Part shown: positions 17,056 to 25,377 of the stretch, piece by piece
Numbering within the stretch: position 1 is the first letter of the stretch
Layout of the letters: each line of letters begins with the position of its first letter
Assembly: GCA_030041045.1 (NCBI GenBank)
Contig: JASHOQ010000075.1
Coordinates: 1 to 33,109, forward strand
DNA: 33,109 nucleotides
From: Acidobacteriaceae bacterium
GTDB lineage: Bacteria; Acidobacteriota; Terriglobia; Terriglobales; Acidobacteriaceae
Direction: 5' to 3'
Made by a program: the position numbers and the translations under genes
The notes under the pieces: generated by a model
Seen by the model: the letters and a program-made list of their open reading frames with translations, nothing else
The model's database searches: none
Told to the model about the DNA's origin: nothing

Positions 17056-17098
17056 GAGAGGCGTCACCGTTCGAACCTCGGCGCTTAGGCCACGAACC

Positions 17099-18097
17099 CT
17101 AGCTCTGCTCGGGGAGAATCTCCGCCGGCTGCGCCAGACCTGCCGACCGCATCATCAACTCCAGATCGAACCCTTCCTTGCGCACCCGCTGATCGTAGTA
17201 GAACAGCGTCAGGCCGGTTGAGTAGATGGGGCCGATCAGCGTGTTGATGGCGAAGGCGGCAAGCTGCTGCACCGCCATCAGCCCCAGCGGCAGCGGATGG
17301 CCGATGTGCCGCATCGCGTAGATGAAGAAGGGAATCCCGAAGGCGATTCCCAGCACCAGCCGCACTGCATACACCAGCAGCCCCAGCACAAAGATGCGCC
17401 CGCGCGCGCCCTTGCTCAGCTCGATGCTCTTGTTGATCGCCTGCCGCGCCGGCAGGCTCTCCACCACGCTCGCCGGAACCGCCAGCGAGTAACGCAGCGA
17501 CATCAGGATTCCGTACACCACGGCCCCAAGGAAAAGCGGCGCCAGCACCACGAACCCGAGAGCCATTTCCATCATCGCCGCCGGGTTCTGCGCCGGCGCC
17601 GTTTGCATCACCGCGGGGTTGGTCAAAAATCCGTGCGGGAGAAAGGCAAACATCAGCGCGAACAAGGCCACATACATCACTGCCAGCGGCGTCCACGCGC
17701 GCACGCCCGCAATCGTCATCACCCACAGGTAGCGGCCCAGCCGCGGCAGCACGCTCCTCGTGGCCGCACGCACAGTCGTCGCTTCGCCCAGATGGATCCA
17801 CGCCACCGCGCGGCAGATCGCGGCCACTTGCACGCCCGCCACCAGCAGCGTGACCAGAATCGTCAGCACCGCGGAGACGGCCACGGCCCACTCCAGCCCG
17901 CGATGCACCGCCGGATACCCGAGCAGCGCCAGCGCGCCCAGGTGCAACATCTGCGCCAGCAGCATGGCCCCGGCAAAAAGCGCCGCGATTCCCGCAAACA
18001 ACGGGAACTGCGTGCGGTAAAGTTCAGCAGTGCGGTCGAGAATCTCGCCCAGGTCCAAGGGGCGGAGTTTGTCCAGCGGACGGAGCTGCCTGGTCAT
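17099..18097 (-). CDS. Polytopic membrane protein, paralogue of the 15951-16952 gene
   Basis: 332 aa with about six predicted membrane helices. It shares LDLGEILDRTAELYRTQF near the N-terminus, SLRYSLAVPASVVESLPA, KGARGRIFVLG and LFYYDQRVRKEGFDLELMM with the next gene, so the two arose by duplication or belong to one family. AGGGGAAAG precedes the ATG at 18097. It is probably the first gene of the minus-strand envelope operon, although the REP-like gap after it may reduce read-through. No enzymatic motif is visible; a structural or transport-accessory role in the membrane is a guess. Confidence 0.72.
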   Translation of the reverse strand: MTRQLRPLDKLRPLDLGEILDRTAELYRTQFPLFAGIAALFAGAMLLAQMLHLGALALLGYPAVHRGLEWAVAVSAVLTILVTLLVAGVQVAAICRAVAWIHLGEATTVRAATRSVLPRLGRYLWVMTIAGVRAWTPLAVMYVALFALMFAFLPHGFLTNPAVMQTAPAQNPAAMMEMALGFVVLAPLFLGAVVYGILMSLRYSLAVPASVVESLPARQAINKSIELSKGARGRIFVLGLLVYAVRLVLGIAFGIPFFIYAMRHIGHPLPLGLMAVQQLAAFAINTLIGPIYSTGLTLFYYDQRVRKEGFDLELMMRSAGLAQPAEILPEQS

Positions 18098-18315
18098 CTT
18101 TCCCCTCGTGCGCCGGCAGCTTGCGTGCCGCCGCGTCCGCCGCCCGCTGCCTGCTCGATTGTGCCGTGGCTATGGCCGAAGAGCACGCGCCTTCTTCGGG
18201 TCAGATCGATCCAATGAGCAATCGTTGCCCGCATGGTAGCACAGCTTTCTCTCCACTCTCCGCGCCCCATCCTTTTCGCGCATTTGGCGAAAAGCGTGGG
18301 AGAGATGCGCAACTA

Positions 18316-18364
18316 TCCCCTGACCCCTGACCACTGACCACTGTTCGCTGACCACTGTTCACTG
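18316..18364. repeat. Heptad tandem repeat array 1
   Basis: Seven consecutive 7-nt units on the plus strand ending CTG (TCCCCTG, ACCCCTG, ACCACTG twice, TTCGCTG, ACCACTG, TTCACTG). The stop codon of the TSUP gene (18359-18361) lies inside the last unit. Related arrays occur at 28219, 28398 and 31080. Confidence 0.85.
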
Positions 18365-19171
18365 CCTCCAGAAGAACCACGCCGACATGCCCAGCCCGAT
18401 CACCACCACCAGCCCGCGCAGCACCGGCTGCGGCACCCGCCGCGCCATGCTCGCCGAGGCGTACCCTCCAATGGCCGCGGCAAACATGGCCGCCAGGCAA
18501 TACCGCCAAACCACCTGCCCATCGGCAATGAAAATCACAAACGCAATTCCGTTGGCCAGCGTGTTCGCCACCACTTTCAGCGCGTTAATCACGTTGATGT
18601 CCTGGTAGCCGAACACGGCCAGCACCGTCATGAACACGAAGCCTGCGCCCGCGCCGAAGTAGCCCACGTAAAAACTCACCATCGCCGCGGTCACAAACAG
18701 CGGCAGCCGTCGCGGCGCGTGCGTCTCGCCCTGGGCCGCGCGCTGCACCCGCTTAGTCTGCAGCCGCGCCACCACCCGCGAAACCGGCCCGCTCACCGCA
18801 AATGTCGAAGCCGCTCCCAGCAGCAGCCACGGCACCAGCCGCAAGAACGTCTTCTGCGGCGTGCTGAGCAGCACCACGGCGCCCGCCGATCCGCCCACCA
18901 GCCCTGCCAGCCCCATCAGCCATGCCGCGCTCATATTTCTGCGCACGTCCTTGCGATACGCGGCCACGCTCGTCAACTGTCCCGGCCAGATCGCCACGGT
19001 GTTGGTGGCGTTTGCCTCGACGGGCAGCATATTCATGCCCAGCAACGCCGGGAACGACAGGAACGATCCCCCTCCGGCCACCGCGTTCAGCACCCCGGCC
19101 AGAAACGCCGCCACCACCAGCCACACCCATCGCCACGTCAGGTCAGAGAAAAGTGCGTGCATGTGCGTCAT
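18359..19171 (-). CDS. TSUP (TauE/SafE) family membrane transporter
   Basis: 270 aa inner-membrane permease with about eight hydrophobic segments in two halves. The first half has FLAGVLNAVAGGGSFLSFPAL, the conserved TSUP entry motif. The second half has FYVGYFGAGAGFVFMTVLA, the matching repeat. Family members export or import small sulfur or carbon anions such as sulfite, sulfoacetate or organic acids; the substrate cannot be assigned. The ATG at 19171 with GGGA upstream is preferred over 19162. It is monocistronic by spacing: 261 bp to the next minus-strand gene and divergent from the phosphatase array. The last codon and stop fall in a heptad repeat. Confidence 0.87.
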   Translation of the reverse strand: MTHMHALFSDLTWRWVWLVVAAFLAGVLNAVAGGGSFLSFPALLGMNMLPVEANATNTVAIWPGQLTSVAAYRKDVRRNMSAAWLMGLAGLVGGSAGAVVLLSTPQKTFLRLVPWLLLGAASTFAVSGPVSRVVARLQTKRVQRAAQGETHAPRRLPLFVTAAMVSFYVGYFGAGAGFVFMTVLAVFGYQDINVINALKVVANTLANGIAFVIFIADGQVVWRYCLAAMFAAAIGGYASASMARRVPQPVLRGLVVVIGLGMSAWFFWRQ

Positions 19172-19415
19172 TCATTCCCATTGTAGAGTTTCGCTTCGTT
19201 GTCTCATCCTTGCCAAAACCGATGCCCCACCCTCGTGCGTTCGCCGGGATCTCCGAGACCGGGGTCTCTAAGAAGCGATCTTTGTTTCTTGCGGAACACG
19301 CACAGCTCTTCGTCCTTGGCGTGGCACGGCGCAAGGCTGGGAAAGCACGCCGACGCATTTCGGCTCCGCGCGGAATTTCCTGCCGATTCTCACTTCGCCG
19401 TCGTATCCTCATCCC

Positions 19416-21515
19416 ATGCTTCCCCAACGCTTTCTGCGCTTCGTGGGACCGCTTTGCATTTTCTCTCCCTTCGTCCCTGCGCCCCTCGCCGGGCAAACCG
19501 CGCCGCCCATCTCCGCGCCCGTCGTTCTGCACATTGACGGACTCGGCAAAGGCGCCGCGCTCCTCGACGGTCCCTGGCAGTTCCACCTTGGGGATAATTC
19601 CGCCTGGGCCCTGCCGCAAACGCCCGACGCAACCGGCGTAAGCGGCTGGGAATCGATCAGTGCCAATCAGCCTTGGGGCATGCAGGGACATTTCGGCTAC
19701 GTCGGCTACGCCTGGTATCGGAAGCACCTTCAGTTATCGCCCGCCCCCGGCGCCTCTCCCGATCTCGTTCTGCTGATGCGTCAGACCGAAGACGTCTACG
19801 AGATCTATTGGAATGGCCGGTTCATCGGCCGCCATGGCGCCATGCCGCCCCATCCCCGCTACACGATGTCCTGGGATTCACCCTGGTACACCTTCGGCGT
19901 GGGGCCGGCTCGCGACGGCGTGCTCGCGATTCGAGTTTGGAAGGGACCGCTCATCTCTACCGATACCGGACTCGGCGGCGGCCTTCACGCCGCGCCGGAT
20001 ATTGGCAACGCGCGGGCGATCGCAGCCCTGAAAACGGAAGACGATTACGGCTGGATGCGCAGCCAGCAATTCACCTTTGGCCTGCTCTCTCTTTATGGCG
20101 TGCTTGCGTTTCTCAGCTTGATCGCCTGGTTCCGCGATCGATCGCATCGCGTGCTGTTGTGGCTCGCCGTCTTCAGCGGCATGCCCGTCTTAGCCGTCTT
20201 CATTGACGGTCTGCGCCTGCCGTGGAATGCGATGACTGCGCTTGGCTGGCTGCAGCCGGTTCTTGGCCTCGAGGACATCGGACTGTGGTTTGTGTTGCTT
20301 TACCTCTTTCGCTTCGACGAGGATCCGCGGCTGGTTCGCATCACGCGTTGGCTTGCCGTCATCGATTTCACGGCATTTCTGCTCGACGGCCCCATCCTGG
20401 AACTCTTTAACTGGAGCAGCCCCGAGCAGGCGTCGGTCCTTCAAGGAGCCGACGCCGCACTCACCGCCGTTTACACGCTCTCTGAGTTTTATCCCTTTGT
20501 GCTCCTGGCTCTCGCGCTTCGCAAGCGCCTCGACCTGCCCCGGTGGTTGCTCGCCATCAGCGCACTTCTTACCGAGATGCTCTTATCCATGCAGTTTGCA
20601 TTTCAGCAAGGCAGGCGCTTCACGCACTGGACCTTCGACGAGAAAATAACGGCTCCCCTCTTCTGGGTGAACGGAAATCCCTTCACGGCCAGAGCCATTG
20701 CCGCCACCCTCCTGCTGCTCTCCATCATCTACGCCGTCTATCGCTACCTGCAGGAGACCTCCGTCCGCCAGGCCGCGCTCGAGCAGGAGTTCCAGAGCGC
20801 GCGCGAGTTGCAGCGTGTGCTCATCCCGGAAACCCTCCCCGAGCTGCCCGGCTACGCCGTTACCAGCGCCTACCAACCCGCGCAGGAAGTGGGCGGCGAC
20901 TTCTTCCAGATCATCCCCCTTGAAGGCGCCTTCGCCCGCTCCACGCTCATCGTCCTGGGCGACGTGAGCGGCAAGGGCCTGCGCGCCGCCATGGCCGTCT
21001 CCCTGATCGTCGGTGCAGTGCGTACCCTGGCCAAATTCTCGCCGCGCCCCGCGGAACTCCTGGCCGAGCTCAACCAGCGCCTTTGCGGCCGCCTGCAAGG
21101 CGGCTTCGCCACTTGCATCGCCGTACTTCTCGCCCGCGACGGCCGCTGCGTGATCGCCAGCGCCGGCCATCCTCCGCCCTTCCTCAACAGGCGCGAGCTG
21201 GCGCTGCCCGGCGCGTTGCCGCTCGGCGTCGTCGCCTCCGCCGACTACCGGGAAACGACTCTCCAGCTCGACTCCGGCGACCACTTTGCCCTGTACACCG
21301 ACGGCCTGCTCGAGGCTCGCAATGCGGGCGGCGAGATCTTCGGCTTCGCCCGCCTCGACGCTCTCTTCGCCCGCCGTCCCGCCGCTGCCGAAGCCACCGA
21401 GGCCGCGGTGCAGTTCGGCCAGGAAGACGACATCACCGTGCTCACGCTCACGCGCCTCGCCTCCGGCCAGCAATCCACCACGCAGCTCACCATCCCCATC
21501 TTTGCGGGGGCTTGA
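19416..21515 (+). CDS. Membrane PP2C/SpoIIE-type phosphatase with GH2-like sensor, copy A
   Basis: 699 aa. A signal peptide (1-26) is followed by an extracytoplasmic domain about 30-205 resembling the GH2 sugar-binding jelly roll (LDGPWQF, AWYRKHLQL, YEIYWNGRFIG). About seven membrane helices span 218-445. A short helical linker (450-475) leads to a SpoIIE/RsbU-type PP2C domain with EVGGDFF 491-497, GDVSGKG 515-521, AGHPPP 583-588, YTDGLLEA 627-634 and GQEDDIT 668-674; all metal-ligand motifs are present. The family dephosphorylates Ser/Thr of STAS anti-anti-sigma proteins. An extracytoplasmic signal, perhaps a carbohydrate, is inferred to control activity. It is the most divergent and longest of the first three copies. 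Its ribosome-binding site is weak. Confidence 0.88.
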   Translation: MLPQRFLRFVGPLCIFSPFVPAPLAGQTAPPISAPVVLHIDGLGKGAALLDGPWQFHLGDNSAWALPQTPDATGVSGWESISANQPWGMQGHFGYVGYAWYRKHLQLSPAPGASPDLVLLMRQTEDVYEIYWNGRFIGRHGAMPPHPRYTMSWDSPWYTFGVGPARDGVLAIRVWKGPLISTDTGLGGGLHAAPDIGNARAIAALKTEDDYGWMRSQQFTFGLLSLYGVLAFLSLIAWFRDRSHRVLLWLAVFSGMPVLAVFIDGLRLPWNAMTALGWLQPVLGLEDIGLWFVLLYLFRFDEDPRLVRITRWLAVIDFTAFLLDGPILELFNWSSPEQASVLQGADAALTAVYTLSEFYPFVLLALALRKRLDLPRWLLAISALLTEMLLSMQFAFQQGRRFTHWTFDEKITAPLFWVNGNPFTARAIAATLLLLSIIYAVYRYLQETSVRQAALEQEFQSARELQRVLIPETLPELPGYAVTSAYQPAQEVGGDFFQIIPLEGAFARSTLIVLGDVSGKGLRAAMAVSLIVGAVRTLAKFSPRPAELLAELNQRLCGRLQGGFATCIAVLLARDGRCVIASAGHPPPFLNRRELALPGALPLGVVASADYRETTLQLDSGDHFALYTDGLLEARNAGGEIFGFARLDALFARRPAAAEATEAAVQFGQEDDITVLTLTRLASGQQSTTQLTIPIFAGA

Positions 21516-21524
21516 GGAAACGGG

Positions 21525-23444
21525 ATGCGCTTCTCCGCCGGCAAGACCTTCTTCCTTTTGTTTCTCGCGCCCGCAGCGATGGCCGCTGCGTTTGCACCGG
21601 CCCTCGCCGCCCAGTCCATCGTCACCATCGCGCCGCAGCAGTGCGTCTGGCGCGCCGGCGACGATCCCGCCTGGGCCGCGCCCGCTCTCGACGACTCCGC
21701 GTGGCAGCCCTACGCCGCATGGCAGATCAACAACCACTCGACGCACATCTGGGTCCGCTGCCAAGTCAATCTCGCTGCGCTCCGCGCCCTCGAACACCCC
21801 GCGCTCCAGGTGCAACTGGACGCTGCTTCGCAAATCTTCGTCGATGGCGCGCTCGCGGGATCGAGCGGCAACATGGCGAGCGCGCAATTCAGCCTGGGCG
21901 ATTTCTACACCGTTCCTCTGGCTCCGGCGTCCTTCCGCTCCGGCTCGACGCTTGCGCTGCGCATTGCCTTGCGCGATCAGTTGAACCAGAGCGCCCCCGC
22001 CGAAATCTTCGTCGGCGACCAGTCGGCGCTTGAGGATCACCGCGCTGCCGCGGCTCTCAAAGGCGCGCTTGGCTACCTGCCCATCGGTCTTTGCTTCAGT
22101 CTCATCGGGATCGTCGGGTTCATGCTGCTCGGCCTCTACGTTACCGACCGCAGCCGCCTGGAGCTGCTGCTGCTCGCCGTCACTTGCTGGCTCCTGTGTA
22201 TTCTGCGCCTTTCGGAGTTCGTTGAGAACGCGCTCATTCCCGTGCCCTACGCGCTCTACAGCGTCCTCTACGCCTGTGGCCAGTTTCTTGAGGTCTTCTG
22301 GGTCTGGTTTGTTTTTCGCGTCACCGGCAAACGCGTTCCCTGGTTCTACCGGGTCACGGTCGTTCTTTCTCTCGCGTTTTTCGCCAACGTTCTGGCGGAT
22401 GCCTTCCTGCCCCCGCTCCTCAATCTCCGCCAGAATGCGCTCTACCTCCGCACCGGGTGGTTCTTCTTCGCCTGCGGCTGGCTGTGCGCCACCGCTCCCT
22501 TTTGGGCTTTCTGGCCCTGGAAGCGCATCCCGCATCGCCTGCGCGCCATCGCCTTATTCTCCATGGCCTGGGGCTTCGCCGAGTTCATCTGGTTCATGAA
22601 CTGGGAGGTCTGGATCTTCGGCATCGAGAGTTACGCCCAGAATTTGTTCTTTCAGAAATATCTCCTCGCCCTGCGCGCCACCACCACGCTCTGCGCCGTG
22701 CTCGCGCTGCTTACCATCCTCTTCCGCGACCAGCGCCGCGTGGCCCAGGAACGCGCGCAGCTTGCAGGCGAAATGGCCTCAGCGCGCGAGATTCAGCAGT
22801 ACCTCATCCCGGAAAAGCTGCCGCCCACCCCCGGCCTCGTCATCCGCAGCGTCTACCATCCCGCGCGCGAAGTGGGCGGCGACTTCTTCCAGGTGCTTCC
22901 CGACCCGCGCGACGGCAGCACGCTCATCGTCGTCGGCGACGTGGCCGGCAAGGGACTCAAAGCCGGCATGCTGGCCGCGTTGATCGTCGGCTCCATCCGG
23001 ACGGCCTTCCATTTCACTGCCGATCCCGGCCGCATTCTGGCGCTGCTCAACGAGCGGCTGCAGGGCCGCGGCCTGGTCACCTGCCTCGCCCTGCGCATTG
23101 ATCGCGACGGAAAAGCTGAAATCGCCAACGCCGGCCACCTGCCGCCGTACATCAAGGGGAGGGAACTGGCTCTTGAAGGCTCTCTGCCTCTCGGTGCGCT
23201 GCCGTCAATCTCGTTTCCGGCCACGAAGCTTCAGCTCAGCGAAGGCCAGCCGCTGCTCTTCGTCTCCGACGGCGTGGTCGAGGCCCGCAATGCAGCCGGC
23301 GAGCTCTTCGGCTTTGAGCGCGCGGCCGGAATCAGCTCGGAGTCGGCCGAAAACATCGCCCGCGCGGCGCAGGATCACGGCCAGGAAGACGACATCACCG
23401 TGCTCACCCTCGCCTTCGCCCCCGCGGAGGTGCTGCATGCGTAA
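21525..23444 (+). CDS. Membrane PP2C/SpoIIE-type phosphatase with GH2-like sensor, copy B
   Basis: 639 aa. Signal peptide to about residue 29, sensor domain about 30-175 with RAGDDPAWAAP and LDDSAWQPY (a GH2-like DDS-x-W motif), then about seven membrane helices between 183 and 400. The linker (about 401-432, QERAQLAGEMASAREIQ) is predicted helical and may dimerise. The phosphatase domain has EVGGDFF 449-455, GDVAGKG 471-477, NAGHLPP 535-541, SDGVVEA 581-587 and GQEDDIT 619-625. The ATG at 21525 follows the copy A stop by 9 bp with GAGGAAACGGG before it. Copies B and C are the closest pair, sharing long near-identical stretches at the sensor start, which points to recent duplication. The target protein is not encoded nearby. 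Confidence 0.9.
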   Translation: MRFSAGKTFFLLFLAPAAMAAAFAPALAAQSIVTIAPQQCVWRAGDDPAWAAPALDDSAWQPYAAWQINNHSTHIWVRCQVNLAALRALEHPALQVQLDAASQIFVDGALAGSSGNMASAQFSLGDFYTVPLAPASFRSGSTLALRIALRDQLNQSAPAEIFVGDQSALEDHRAAAALKGALGYLPIGLCFSLIGIVGFMLLGLYVTDRSRLELLLLAVTCWLLCILRLSEFVENALIPVPYALYSVLYACGQFLEVFWVWFVFRVTGKRVPWFYRVTVVLSLAFFANVLADAFLPPLLNLRQNALYLRTGWFFFACGWLCATAPFWAFWPWKRIPHRLRAIALFSMAWGFAEFIWFMNWEVWIFGIESYAQNLFFQKYLLALRATTTLCAVLALLTILFRDQRRVAQERAQLAGEMASAREIQQYLIPEKLPPTPGLVIRSVYHPAREVGGDFFQVLPDPRDGSTLIVVGDVAGKGLKAGMLAALIVGSIRTAFHFTADPGRILALLNERLQGRGLVTCLALRIDRDGKAEIANAGHLPPYIKGRELALEGSLPLGALPSISFPATKLQLSEGQPLLFVSDGVVEARNAAGELFGFERAAGISSESAENIARAAQDHGQEDDITVLTLAFAPAEVLHA

Positions 23445-25377
23445 TCACCACTGCGCGCCCGCGTTTCTGCTCCTCTTCCTTCTCGTTCCCGCAGCGCTTT
23501 CCGCGCAATCCGTCGTCATCATCCCACCCCAACAGTGCGTCTGGCGCGCCGGCGACGACCCCGCCTGGGCCGCGCCTTCGCTCGAGGAATCCAGCTGGCA
23601 GCCCTACACGCAATGGCAACCCTCCCCAGGTCAAGCACGGTTCTGGATTCGCTGCCACGCTGACCTTCGTGGACTGCGCGGCCTGGCCCAGCCCGCGCTG
23701 CAGGTGAGTCTCTATGCCGCCTACGAACTCTATTTGAACGGTCAGCTCGTTGCCCGCGCCGGCAATCTCTCCACCAGCAACTTCAGCCTGGACGCGATGC
23801 GCGCTTATCCTGTCCCGACGTCTCTGCTCGCGCCCGCGGCCTCCACGCTCGCTCTGCGCGTCTCCATGCGCCGCCTCGTCTTCACCATCGGTGGCATCAC
23901 CGGCCTGGCCGGGGGAATCGGGCAATTGCACGCCGGCGACCGATCCACGCTCGACGGCCTCCGCGCCCGCACCATCCTTGCTGAGATTGCCATCCGCGCT
24001 GAAGCCTCCATCTGCTTCAGCGTCATCGGCGTCCTCGCCGTCATGCTGCTCGGTCTCTACTTCTACGACCGCAGCCGCCACGAACTGCTGCTCCTTAGCG
24101 TTGCCTGCCTCTGCATGGCCACGGTGCGCGTCAATGAGTTTTGTGCTGCCGCGATGCTGCACTACTCCTTCCTCGCGGCCTTCCTCATTGCGCTGGTGTG
24201 CAACATCGTCCTCCCCCTCACGGTGACGCCGTTCTTCTTCGTCGTCGCCCGGCGCCGCGTCTCCCTGTTTTTTCGCGTTCTCATAGCGCTCTCGGTCTTC
24301 GAATACCTTTTCCGCGCCTGCACCGCACTGCGGGTGACAACGGAGCCCGCCTGGTTTGCGCACTGGATTGACGGGCCCCGGCGCTTCCTCGGCGTTTTCG
24401 TCCGCCTCCTGCTCACGCTGGCGCCTTTCTTCGCCTTTTGGCCTTATAAGCGCATTGCCCGCACCATGCGTCCGCTCGCGGCCCTGTGCATGCTCTGGGC
24501 GCTCGTCGAATTCGCCTGGATCGCCGTCGAAACCACCAACTTGCCCATTCCCGGTGTGCCCAGGCTCTTCGCTGCCTGGAGCAGCACCCTCATCGAAGTG
24601 CGGGCCTTCACCACCGCGGGCGTTCTTGCCGGCCTGCTCGGCCTGCTCTTCCGCGAGCAGCGCCAGGTGACCCAGGAGCGCGCCATGCTCGCCGGCGAAA
24701 TGCGCGCCGCCCGCGCCGTGCAGCAGGTCATCATCCCCGCCGAGAATCCTGCGATCCCGGGATTCAGAATCGAAAGCGTCTACCGCCCGGCAAGTGAAGT
24801 CGGCGGCGATTTCTTTCAGATCCTTCCTACTGCAGCCGGCGGTGCGCTCATTGTCATCGGCGACGTGAGCGGCAAAGGCATGCCTGCTGCGCTCACTGTC
24901 TCGCTTCTCGTGGGCACTGTGCGCACGCTCGCCCATTACACGCAATCGCCCGGCGAAATCCTTGCCGCCATGAATCAGCGCATGCTTGCGCGCAGCCAGG
25001 GCGGATTCACCACCTGCCTCGTCCTTCGCGTCGATCCCACCGGCCGGCTCACTGTCGCCAACGCCGGCCATCTCCCGCCGTATCTCGACGGGAAAGAACT
25101 GGCTCTTGAGAACGGCCTGCCCCTCGGCCTCGGCGCCGATTCCACCTACGCCGAATCCACGTTCCAGCTCGCGCCCAGGGCCCGCCTCACTTTGCTCTCT
25201 GACGGTGTGGTCGAAGCCCGCAACATCCGCGGCGAGCTCTTCGGTTTCGAGCGCACCGCGAAAATCAGCCTCGAGCCCGCTGAAAAGATCGCCCGGGCTG
25301 CCGAGGCCTTCGGCCAGGAAGACGACATCACCGTGCTCACTCTTGCCTTCGCGCCCGCCGGAGTGTCGCATGCATAA
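23437..25377 (+). CDS. Membrane PP2C/SpoIIE-type phosphatase with GH2-like sensor, copy C
   Basis: 646 aa. Signal peptide ends near LSAQ (about 23). The sensor domain opens with QQCVWRAGDDPAWAAP as in copy B and includes YELYLNGQLVARAG. The membrane part has about seven helices, then QERAMLAGEMRAARAVQQ as linker. The phosphatase motifs EVGGDFF, GDVSGKG, NAGHLPP, SDGVVEA (588-594) and GQEDDIT (626-632) are intact. The start at 23437 overlaps the copy B stop by 8 bp (ATGCGTAA), with GGAGG upstream inside copy B, so B and C are probably translationally coupled. A longer open frame starting at 23098 is a shadow of copy B in another frame. Substrate and signal are unknown. Confidence 0.9.
   Translation: MRNHHCAPAFLLLFLLVPAALSAQSVVIIPPQQCVWRAGDDPAWAAPSLEESSWQPYTQWQPSPGQARFWIRCHADLRGLRGLAQPALQVSLYAAYELYLNGQLVARAGNLSTSNFSLDAMRAYPVPTSLLAPAASTLALRVSMRRLVFTIGGITGLAGGIGQLHAGDRSTLDGLRARTILAEIAIRAEASICFSVIGVLAVMLLGLYFYDRSRHELLLLSVACLCMATVRVNEFCAAAMLHYSFLAAFLIALVCNIVLPLTVTPFFFVVARRRVSLFFRVLIALSVFEYLFRACTALRVTTEPAWFAHWIDGPRRFLGVFVRLLLTLAPFFAFWPYKRIARTMRPLAALCMLWALVEFAWIAVETTNLPIPGVPRLFAAWSSTLIEVRAFTTAGVLAGLLGLLFREQRQVTQERAMLAGEMRAARAVQQVIIPAENPAIPGFRIESVYRPASEVGGDFFQILPTAAGGALIVIGDVSGKGMPAALTVSLLVGTVRTLAHYTQSPGEILAAMNQRMLARSQGGFTTCLVLRVDPTGRLTVANAGHLPPYLDGKELALENGLPLGLGADSTYAESTFQLAPRARLTLLSDGVVEARNIRGELFGFERTAKISLEPAEKIARAAEAFGQEDDITVLTLAFAPAGVSHA

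Noticed and set aside
17065..17080. GTTCGAACC, resembling a tRNA T-loop
   Set aside because: No cloverleaf, anticodon arm or acceptor pairing can be formed around it; it lies in a REP-like gap.
19240..19275. GAGACC/GGTCTC inverted repeat before phosphatase copy A considered as terminator or operator
   Set aside because: A 6 bp stem with 2-nt loop and no T-tract, not aligned with any visible promoter; insufficient to call.
23098..25377. 759-codon version of phosphatase copy C, and the similar 766-codon version of copy D from 24986
   Set aside because: The added N-termini are frame-shifted readings of the preceding copy. True starts at 23437 and 25370 follow ribosome-binding sites and begin with signal peptides.
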